Source of the DNA: Kuschelorhynchus macadamiae
Taxonomy: Eukaryota; Arthropoda; Insecta; Coleoptera; Curculionidae
Reading direction: 5' to 3'
DNA length: 64,000 nucleotides
NCBI GenBank assembly: GCA_030620095.1
Contig: JAUTXW010000069.1
Location: forward strand, 1,298,501 to 1,362,500
This document shows, one piece after another, positions 48,901 to 60,900 of the stretch (position 1 is the first letter of the stretch; each line of letters begins with the position of its first letter). The position numbers were made by a program, and so were the translations under genes. Below the pieces are notes generated by a model. That model was given only the letters and a program-made list of their open reading frames with translations, ran no database searches and was not told the DNA's origin.

Positions 48901-51900
48901 GTCTTAACAAGTTAAACAATATAGTTAATAGTGCAGTTTGTGCCATTGAACTCGTCGCTCGGCTGGTTGGACCTCCCATCTTTCGTAAATACGAAAACGC
49001 TTATTAATGTTAATATTAATTAACAGTTAACAGTTGTTTTAGGCACTGAACTCGTCTGGACAAGCCATCGCTCGCTTTCCGTGACGGTATCGCTAATAAA
49101 TATATAAAATTCCCAGTTAAACCTTGCTGTATGTGATCAATATCTTTGAGACCACAAACGTCTTGAATTTCTATTTCTTTATTGAAGTCATTTAGTTTTT
49201 TTTAATGCCACAAGTGTATGTGCATATTAGTTAAATTATTTTTGGCAAGCTATGTGCCTCTGAAGCTAACAAGTGTTAGCCTTCACATTTCCTATGAAAG
49301 GATTTTATTAATCTTTCTGTTGAATAGTGGAATACAATTTTTATTTAAAACGAAAGTGTGTTGGAGTAAATCCAAGTACATTGCTGATATAATCCATTTG
49401 AGATTTATTCTACTAATCAAGTGATAGATAACTTTTTTTCTTGTTTAACAGAAAATAACTTAAAAAGTGCTTTAGTAAACTCCACTGCAGAAAAGGACGT
49501 CGATATTAAAGCGGATGCAGAGTAAAATTTGTTGTAATCCTATTTAGTGTGATTTGACTGAATTTGTCAATATTATTTCAACAGATTATTTAAATTAACC
49601 TATTGTTGATTATTCTAAAAATGATTTGTTAAAATTAATTTAAGATAAAATTAGTTTTTAAGAAATTTCTTTTAATGAATCAATTTGCATTTAATTGATG
49701 CATCGTAAGTTTTGTTGATAACGTTGAGTTTTATTGATAATATGAACATTTAATGGGTTCAACAAAAAGGCAAATTAGCGATACAGTATCAGCACCTATG
49801 GTAATATCAATTTACGAGTTGTTTTGTTTAATTAATAATCTAAATAAAGATGAGATTAAACATGGTCCTTCGAAATTAGAAAATTTGTTTTCACTCTTAT
49901 AGGTCGTATCTAGGATTAAATAATCATTTACACCCCAATTATGTTATTTTTTACACATATAATCGAAGAAAAATGAACTATCTAGTTTGTCGGATGCATT
50001 TGGGGCTATCCGGGTAATTATGGAAAATGGTGCGTTACTCTTGGCTGATTGGCTAAAACTCTGTATATACATGGAACCGTCCTGGTTTTGACAAACCTAG
50101 CCCTTGTGTCGCGGTTTCAGATCCGTGTGACGTACTGTACGCCAATGGATTCCACAATTTATCGATAACAAAACATTTACCAACTACCAACTATTTATGT
50201 ATTCAAGTTTAACTGATATCGGTTTGCGCGCTAACAACATAGACATTTTTTATTTTAAAATCGATATCGAAGGTTTACATCTATGAAACCCAAAAATCTA
50301 ATCCCCGCGAGATACTGACTTAGATTATTTTTAGGAACCATTCTCAAGTTATCGTTGGCAAACATTCTGGTTATACATATACCTCCGTACAGATATCAAT
50401 TTTTTTCTAAAAATATGTTTTTCGTCTTCTAGGGACTATAAACATCGAACTTATATTTTCCGAAAATTTTTGCGATTACATTATATATGGGCTGTTTATA
50501 TGGGAAAGTAAAAAGTATTTTGTACAAAAAAATCAGTATTTTACAGTTACTTTAGATCTAAAAACTGCATCTCTTAATTAAAATCGTAAATAGCTCACAA
50601 ATTAATCGATTTAAAAAGATAATTAAAAAGTGAATTTTTAGAAAACTAAAAAACTGGCAGTGCAGGATAAGATATTTATATAACTAACTTTACCTCACAC
50701 AAAATTATTCCAAAACTAAATATGTCAACTTTTTCGTCATATTTATTGCCTTTCATCATTTCTGGAGCCATCCAATAGGGGTTACCAACAACGGTGTATC
50801 TTTTTTTACGTTCCTGTCTATTTTTTGTACCTGAAGTTCATTAACAATAAAAAAGAAAGTTAGTATCGTTCTCGTTACAACAATGAATGTTTAATTTGAA
50901 ACAGTATTTACTTAGCTGGTTGTTTGTGAAAGTAAATTTTAACTGAAACATACCTTTGGGAGATCTCCTAACACTGCTTGTGGCATGAGAAATTATCCTA
51001 GCTAAACCAAAATCAGCAACTATCACAGTTTTGTCATCCCTTACTAAACAATTTTGTGAATTAAGGTCTCTGGAAAGAATACATATTTATTTCAAATACT
51101 ACAAAAATATGATTAAATTTTCTTTAAAATTCTGAACTGCACAAATAATATCAATACATACTGACCTATGTATAATATTCATTGAATGTAGATACGCCAT
51201 TCCCGCTGCAATATCTTTGGCAAAAGATACTCTTTGTTCCCAAGGTAAAGGTTGGGAAGAATCATGCAACAGTTCTGTTAACGTACCACCTAAAAGTGAC
51301 ATTTTATTTAACGAATTACAGTGCTTCAACAAAGTAAAGCAGCTTTATTTTTAATTTGAACTTTCCCATTATTAAAGATATTTTTTTTCTTTCATTGTTA
51401 TAAGTTGAATTTTAAATCTTGTAAAAAAACATTTGCATTTAATATACTTCGTACCTGAAATGTATTCTGTTACAAGATGAAGTTTCTGTTCCTTATATAG
51501 AACTCCTATAAATCGAAGCACATTGTTGTGATGCAACGATCTAAGTACAGCAACCTAAAACATATTATTGTTAGTGTAAATATAAAGTGAATTTAGGTTA
51601 TAAATTATAAATGTACCTTAAAATAATACAAAGATAAACTGAAAGATATTTTAACTACGTCAATGATGTGTCTGTGAATAGATCATGGAGGCTATGAGGT
51701 AGCTCGCCAATACGGGATTTCAAGAGCTTTAAAGTAGTGAAATACATCTGCTTGTAGTGGGACATTTCTAACTGTTAACTCCTTCTGGAAAATATAAAAT
51801 TCGCCCACTGGACATAACGAGATACGAAAATGGACTAAAAGGAAGGCTAAGCACGAACAGACAAATAATTCAGAACTTCAAAATAAAAAGTAAATGCCTA

Positions 51901-54900
51901 AATAAAAATGTGTTTTTTTCTTTTATTCTCTATGGAACACTATTCGTACAGAAAATATAACTTTTAATTTAATAATATTTTTCACACATTGACATAAAAA
52001 AGTAGTATACAAATCGACACTAACTGAACAACCACCACCATATATGGTTGTATAAAATAAAATATGAAGCAGGCTATACAGGGTCTTATTTAAGTACGTC
52101 GACAAAATTCAGGGTGTTATTCCTAACTTCATTTTAAGACTAAAAGTTCATATAAAGATAGGTCCGGCTTCGTTATCAAGAGGTAGAGAATTTGACATTT
52201 AATTTTCAATTTTTTTTAAATAACTTTTGCAAAAAATAAAATTTTCGCACAAATTGGGTTATCAGGGGTTTTTTGAGGTGAGAAATTTAAATTGTATGTA
52301 TAGAGGGCGCTGTGTACGTTATTATTATTTAGTTTAATTTGCCTTAACTTTTTTGACATTCAAGTTTTGGGATTTTTTATGGATAAATCTCATTCTTACA
52401 CCTTTTTTAAGCAAAAAATATACTTCCTCGACAACGCTTCAGGAAACCGTTTTCGATAAATTTAAAAATTTCTACTAGTTTCTTAGGCGCTAGATGAAGT
52501 TGCTCAAAGTTTACAAAAACTGAGTATTTGATATATCTCATCAAACTAAACAACTTTTTTCTCACAACGGTGTATTGAAAAATGATTTGTCCTAGAAATA
52601 CAGGGTTTTGAAAAACCGATATATTTTTTAAATGTTCATTTTTCCTTGCAATTTTGGCTTTTTTTTTTCAAAAAAAAAAGAAATTTTTTCGAGAAAAGTA
52701 AAAAAGTTTCTACAGGTTATTTACACCTTTACCTTTTTTACTTCTTTCACAAATGGGAAGTATTGCAACCGTGAAAAAATCACCTACCCAGATTTCTGCA
52801 GATTTTCACGTTTCATGGTCCCTAGATGCCAAAAAACATTACTAATGAAATTTTAAAAAAATTAATACCCCAATTATTTTGCACAAAAATAGAGTAGTAC
52901 GTAGAAGTCAACTGGTAAAATTTTCGTACGAATCCAATATGGCAAAACAAAATAGCGGCCTAATAAAATATTTAAAAAATCAGCCTGAAAAAACTACCTA
53001 TATGACTGAAAATTTAGTCGTATTTTCGAGCAGATATTATTTATTATTTCTGTGCCAGTGTGATACTATTTATGTTGATGCGACTTTGACATAGTGTACT
53101 CCTTATTTTAAACATATATTTACAATTGGCGGTTTAAGAAACGGCCATTATGTATTGCAGGTGTTCTGTTTCTTAATCGACAAAAACATAAAGTATCCAG
53201 TGCATTATTGCAGAGTGTAAAAATATCGGGTTTGCAATAAAACCGTCGAAAGTAGCAACTGACGTTGAACAGGTAATTCACAATACTGTTGCAAATATGT
53301 GGCCTGAAGCGGCTATAGTAACATGCAGTCTTAGTCTTAAGTTAGACTTGGTGGCGTAAAATTCAAGACCTAGGGTCCAACACCCTTTGGACTGCAATAT
53401 CCGGAACTGGAAGATGTTGGTGATTGTTTAATATTTGATGGATATGATATGATAATATAACATTATATTCATAACATCATTTATTTATTAATTTAAATTA
53501 GTAATAGTAATATAAAATATAATGATGACATAACTAAACTAAACCCTCATGAGTTACAAGTAACTTGTCTGGAGGACTCTAATAAAATAATTTTAACCTC
53601 AAATGAACGTGGCATGGTTTTGGAAAACCTAAACAAATATATTACCTAATGTTTATTTTGGTATGATCAAGTTAAAAGCAGATCCACACATAATGTTTTT
53701 TTCTGCGTTAACATATCATTATAATAGCCTAGACTTAAATATATTACTTTAAAAATACAAATCAACCAATAGACCTTAAGCTATAAGTAACCAAGGATTG
53801 GAATTCTGTAAGTTATTTCATGATAAATCAACTTTAGCCACTCAATTACTTGTATGGAGAACTCTCGGTTAATTACCCATAATTCTTATATTCACTGTCA
53901 ACAGATTGTACAATCTTGGACCATACCAACATGACCCTGTGATGAAGTATATGAAGATAGTGGGACCAATACATAACCACCATCAACAGATCTAGTGGCC
54001 TTATTATGGGCCAGTGGGGTCCCATATTTAGAAGTTTTTTCATGAATCTCACTCAGAACACTGAGTTAGTTGTTAAAAGTTGTTACAGTTAAAAGCTTAC
54101 TGCCCCTAAATAAGAGGTCTGATGCAAATGTTTTAGTTTTGTACTTGTCGCAATCACGGGCACCTTCAAGACACGAACAGCATTGCCCCGGGGCATTCAT
54201 GCAAAAAGTCAAATAGAAAGTTTTGATAATATTCATTGTTAGAAAATTTTGATCCATCCACTTTAGAAATGGCCCTCTCCGACCTATGAAATACTTCCTG
54301 TCGAGACTCAATAGAAATAACTAAAACCATATCCTCGGCATAACAGACACAGGCACTATCTCTAGTTGGTAGAATGGAGAATAAGTCATTGATATACCAT
54401 ATAAATGCAATGCTTTAATGTATAATATCTCATGTTTTAACACTTGCCATAGTGCAATTATTTATATTTTCAGAAGGTTTGTTAATAAACTGTTCTGTAC
54501 AATAGCTAACTTCTTAGCCATACACATATTCCCAGTGGTGTTTTTTTAATTTCATTCCCCAGAAATTAATAATTATTTTTTTTATTGATTAGTGCTGCTT
54601 GGTTTAATCACGACCATATCATTCCCTGAGTCAATACTTAGAATTATTTGATCATGGTCAGAGAGAGACATATTGTAATTTATTAGATTATTATGCACAA
54701 AATAGTGATCTCGAAATGCTTTACCCTTGTTGCTTTATTTATTTGACTTACGTATCCATAATCATTCAAACAGTCCAAGTAGATTTATGTTTATCTCTTC
54801 ACAAAAAAATTCAACACATTATATTTTTTATTAAGAAGGTCCCCAAGGTCATTTATAAAGTCCCCCACTTTGTTAGAGGATAGTCTGTACAACGCCATTA

Positions 54901-57900
54901 AGTCTACGCGCGTACTGTTTTATGTAAACGTTGCTCTCAAAAGCTTTGTGTTACCTACCTACCTGATATATTTCTGAGAACAGCAGCCAATCAGACATTA
55001 TCACCACAATTGCACTATTAAGTTGACTATTATTGTAGAAGATATAATATCCATTTATACAAAACGGGTTCAAATTATGCGCAATACCTGTCTCTGAGAG
55101 TATGATCACCACAAATCTAAGACTTGTTACTGTGTACAAAAAAAGCAACAAGATTATTATAATTTTTATCTATACTCCGAATATTGAAGTGGATAAGATT
55201 TATATTGGTTTTAGAATTTTTAAGAATTCGAATTCAACAACACTGTCATACAATTATGTATCTACTAATTGATAATTATCTAACACCACAAACACAGGCA
55301 TAGTTAAATTTAGAAAATGACATTACTTTTCATAATCTCAAAGCAAATTCCGTGGTAAATAAATCACATTTAATCAGCTCTTATTTTCTGACCATAATCT
55401 GTCTACGCCCCCTTCATTCTTAATCTTAATAATTGCGCTCAAATCTGTCTTTCTAACCAATATATTTCCATGCTTCGACCAAACATGTTTGTAACAGATG
55501 CCTCTGAGGCTGCGTACCTTCTTTAGGGGAGTTTCTTCTTCAGAAGAGAGATCCTCATTCAATAATATCGGTACTGATTCTCCTGTTAGGCCACAGTCTG
55601 CTGAATAGATCTTTCCTTTCGCTTACTTGCTTAAGTATCGTCTCAACTTTCGAAACTACTGTATTTGAGACATTTATATCATCCCCCATCTGATACTTGA
55701 CACCCACAACAACTATATTAGAATCCCTACTTGTTTTTTTTGTCTGGACGCTTTTCCTTTGAATTTATAAACCTCCTTGTTTATTTCCATGTTTCCCGAC
55801 TTTAAATGTATAATTTCTTCTTGAAATCCTTCATTTCTTATTTTTTGCACATCATATTAGAATAGAATTTAAGATCTTTTTTTAGATCACGGATGTCTAA
55901 CTACAGATTTCTTAGAGATTCAATCAGAGTTTCGTATTGAAGTGAGACTCGTTGCGAATTTGGCGGTGATCTAGGCTTATTACAAGCATCACCTGCTAGA
56001 TATATTATCTGACTGCTCTATTCTAAGTTATTTCTGAACTTAATTAAAGTCTTACAGTGAATTGAAGATGAAACCAAAATTTGCATTTTTGTGCTCACTG
56101 GTCTGCATAATGTTGTTTTGTTAGATTTTCTTGCACTCTGGGCAGGTCTGTTTAGGCGACCCCATAAGAAAATCGAGTTGCGTACGGACTCCTTTACAGG
56201 CGGATTGTTCATTCTATTTGTAAACAAACTAGCTTTTAAGGATAGCTCTCCAGCAGCAATTTTCGGTTAACCCCTTAAGGTTTCTGCAAATATTCGCGTT
56301 TTTTTTCCTTTAATCGAATTTTACATAGACTATACCACTTTTTGTAAAAAAAAGTGTAGCTAAGTTTAGCACATGGTTTCTCAATGCACTAATTGCATGT
56401 ATGATTCATAGCAACTGTAAAACATATGTACTAAAAAAATAGAAATACCTCTTTTAAAAAATTCTTTTGGGCTTCCTCATCAACTCTATACAATTCCTTG
56501 AGTACCATAACTTCTGATGTATCTTTAGTTGTAACCTAAAAAAACATTAAGAACAGATAATTTTTATTATTCGTTCAAAATTAGTCGCGTTTACATGGTT
56601 TTCCCTAATGTCATGTTGCATACTGGCTTATTTTATAACTAAAAGTTGGACATTCACTGCATGTTCCTGGACAACATAAAAAATATTAAAATAACAAAAA
56701 TATTTATGACATGAAACGTCAGGTAAACTTGGATGTTCCAGTTTTTGTAGGAAGAATTTATTCATTACAAATTTTGAAAATGTTAAAGATTGCAATATGT
56801 GACCCTAAATAATAATTAGAGATATCAATACAATTACACTAATAATATCCTACAAGAAATGTTGAAAGTAACTTCCTCCAGCCATTATGTAAGGACCCTG
56901 GTCAACTGACTAAATAGCCTAGATTTTTCCAAATGTTTAGTGTGTACCCAAAACCAGTGAATCCTGCAGATGATATAATAAATAGAATAATCCCTTAATT
57001 TAGCACTATCAGTAATTGCTGGAGGCAATTACTTTCAAAAATTATTATAATTTTAATACTAATTATTTAGACTTGTCTCTTGCATTTTTTTTTCAGTTTT
57101 TCTAGCTATTAAAATCTTGCTACAAAAACAGTGACATACAAGTTTTTTTTTACTTTTCACGTAATTGATATTTTTATGATATCTGGGAACATGCAGTGAA
57201 ATGTTTTTTTTCTGGAAATCTTATTGCGTTCCAATCAGCCCCTTTGAACCACAAACAAATCAGCCAAATTTCAGTAAAATCCGCGAAAGCGCTTGCAAAA
57301 TATTAATACAAGGCTATTTTTTTTTAAATTTGACAATCTATACCTATCTCGAAAACAAAATAACTTAGGATACATGTGAACTATTAGTAGTGAAATAAGC
57401 AGGGACTGACCACCTCCTTCATATAGGCAGGGCATTAAGGAATACCTGTGATATTTAAAACTTTAATAACAACAATATAAGTGCATATAATATTATACGT
57501 AATCATAAACCAATACTATTTTTAAATTACCTTGAAAACCTGTCCAAAAAATCCCTGACCTAATAGTTCTCCCTTTACTAAGTCTGAAGCTCTAAATACT
57601 CTTTGTGGTGGTCTTGATTCCAAAAAAGAATACGCCCGGGATAGCTCCATACATCTTTTTGAATTTGGGGCTCTAAAAGAATCAATTATTATATACAGAG
57701 TTCAAGTAAGGGTTGCTTGTCCTAAGATCCGTAGAACAAAATATTATCGTGTGTACCACATCTTGAGTGTTATATGTTTAAAATCATTAGGTCTGTTTTT
57801 TTACTGATGTTTTGACAAGGAACTTAAAGCATATATATTTAACAAATAATTCTCTATATTGTATCTTACTGAGCATTGGTTAAATGCGGAGGAAGCAACA

Positions 57901-60900
57901 GATTTTTGTATCCCTGGATATAAGAGGAGGAACGAAAATCCTCGACTAATTTACTTGAACACAATAATATTTAAAGAATTAGTAATTTATCTATCAGGGA
58001 GTATTGAATTGTATTGTTTATTCTTAAATAAATACAATATTTCTATTATTTCTATTTGTAGACCTCCCGAGTGGTGATTTTGGCACCTTCATGCATGGCT
58101 CGGATCTTCCAAGCCATTGATGGTTGGGACATCGGAGAAGAATACTGCTAGTAGAAGACTTTAATGCACATTTTAGCGCAGATCAGAGTGAATCATCATT
58201 ATTATGTGACATGCTGGAAAATTATGGTTTCTCTGCGACCAACTCTAAAGCGGGTATACCAGAGATCAACATAATTGGACATTTTCTGTAATAAATAATA
58301 ATAAACAAAATGTAGGCCTCTTAACAGAGAAAGGAAAGTTCAATTTTTACAGACTTGAAAATTATTATTAATTTTTTTTTCAAGTAATAATTTGTATATT
58401 AATGAAATATTTTGTAAAAAAATTCAAGAATTTTTTGAACTTTTCTTTCGAGAAAAAAAATAAAAATATATAAACAAAAATCCCAGAAGACTTCTCTGGT
58501 TTGATGATCAGTTGGGGGAAATGAGGAGGCATCTACATCTTTTTCCAGATTTTTACAAGCAATATCCCTCACCAGAGCTACCAGAGAATTTTTGGAAAAC
58601 ATATCAAAGAAACAAGAAAACAAATAAATCCAGGTTTGTCTGGATTTATTTTCTGTGTGGAGCATTTTTCCGCAAATGTAAGTTCTAATCAATTTTTTTC
58701 ACAAATGCCCCTAAAATATTGATTAAAAGTGGGGGAGGTTCTGTAGAGGATATTCCGTTTCAGCCCAGCTGGGACAGGAATGCATGTTTTTCATTTAATG
58801 GGGTAGCTATAAATGAAGTGAGAAATATTATTAAAAGATCTAAAAAACAAACAATCAGAAAAACAAAAATATCAAATTACCGACAAATTTCTCTGTTCTC
58901 TATTTTGTGATAAGTGATAGAAAAGTGTATGTCTGTGCGTGTAATGTAATGAAATACAATACCTAGAGCGCCACTCTATAATAAGTGAACAGCAATCAGC
59001 TGCGGAAGGAGGCCCAGTACTGTGTTTTCTGTCTTAAATCTGATTTCTTTTATCACTAATGGCTTTGAAAGAAGGGGTCATACAGAACCGTATTAGCGTT
59101 CGCATTTATTCAATCAGAATAGAATTCACTTGTCGGACTTGCATTTTCTTTAATTTAAATTATTCATAACGATTCGATCAGCGATGTATCCTCTATCGAT
59201 ATCAAATGTAAGCTAAGAGTTAAGACTTAAAAGTCGAGAAAATATATAGTAGAGTCGGGTGCAATGTGCTTAAAACTTGAGCGCTAAAGCGTGAAATGTT
59301 CGTGAGCGAGAGTAAAGATCTCCAAACATCCGGAATACCGATACTAGATTTGTTAAAGACTTCTGGTGTGTTCGATGTTATGTTCCTTTTCGTCCAATGT
59401 TGTTCCTTATTCTATTAGATTCACTGGTCGCTGTTCCAGGAATGAACAGCAATACTCGATCTTCTTCTGCGTATGCTTTCGATGTCTTTAATTCTTATAT
59501 CAAGAGATCAATTCGTTTCTCCAATATAAGATTGGCACTCACAAAGAACCTAATAAATACAATTATGTCTGTCATTTGTATTATTGAGATTGGGTTTACT
59601 TAATAGGCTTCTTAAAGTGTTGAATGTGCTGTGGCTTGAATCGTGTTAATTTTATTTTGATATTTCATAATTGTGTCGGTTATCAATATCGGTTCTGTGT
59701 AACCATTATGCTTAAGGTCATTTTTATTATTACTGATCTCCTGATTTAGAGATTCCTTGCCCGTACATAAGATTGTGGATCGGTTATACAGAGATCTAAT
59801 AACATCTTGTTTTGTTGCCGCAGAATGGTTAGATTTCTGGTTGAGGTACTGTCCTGTGTAAGTAGTTTAAAAAGCAAGTTTCATTAAACTGAAAAAATAT
59901 TAACATTTCCCAACATATACAGTTGTATTTGCATTAGATGCAATTTAAACCGGTACCCAGTGAATGGAGTTGGGCATCCTTATGCCACTCGGACTCGGGG
60001 CAGCTCTCTGTGCTTATGTGGAGCCTAGATAGAAGTCTGTGGCTGTGAAATTCTATAACAAGTTACCAAATGAATTAAAGAATATTTCTAATTAATAACT
60101 TCAGGAGGTATTGCTTGCTGAAAAATACATTTGATAGTACAGACCAATATATGGATATTATTTTTTAAAAAATGTCTTAATTTCATTAAGTAAGCTACCG
60201 TGTAGCCGGATTTCTGTGTTGTGTCGGGGATCTACGAAATACTCAATTGGTTCTGGGTGGAAGCTATATCATTAGAATAGGTCCAGATGCCCTGAACGCG
60301 AAGAATTTTTGTTTTGAAATTCTATTCGGTTAATCAACGTTGTTTACACATGTAACCAGTGGCATACTAACAGGGGCAAAAAAGAACAAATCCTCCCCAG
60401 AGCTAATAACCCACGGAAAATGAAAATAAATTATTTTTAAGGCATTACCAGGATTATATAAGTGTGAACTTTTTTTTGTTTCTTAGTCATCATCCTTAAT
60501 CACGAGTGTATTAAGGTTATGTTGTATTAACAAACATGTTTCTTGGTGTAACGTGAAACAAAAATACATTATGTAAAACTATTAGCTGGTTGTACCTCAA
60601 TATTTTTTTTTAGAAGGAAGCGGCTTCTTAACTGCACTAGTTGATTTGAATAATTACTATAAATCATTAAAATAACTTGTATTTGATAAGATTGTTCATC
60701 AATCTGAGAAAAATAATATAAGGTATCCTAAAATATGTAGAGTTGTACAAGAAGTTCTATTAGTTTTTTTTTAAATAAAAATAGAATTCCGAGGCAAATT
60801 TTTATGCTTTAATAATCACCCTGCATCGAAAATTTGACAGGACAGGATAATTAAATAAACACACTGCTATTTTTTCACTGACACATACAGCCCGATATAT

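Larger units (their letters stand above)
47887..50693 (-). other. LIMK1: LIMK1 intron, 2.8 kb, with small items of note
   Basis: Holds a dispersed repeat copy near 50020-50135, an exon-like piece on the plus strand at 49452-49525 and two echoes of a GAACTCGTC motif at 48949 and 49048. Otherwise AT-rich with no gene. Confidence 0.5.
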
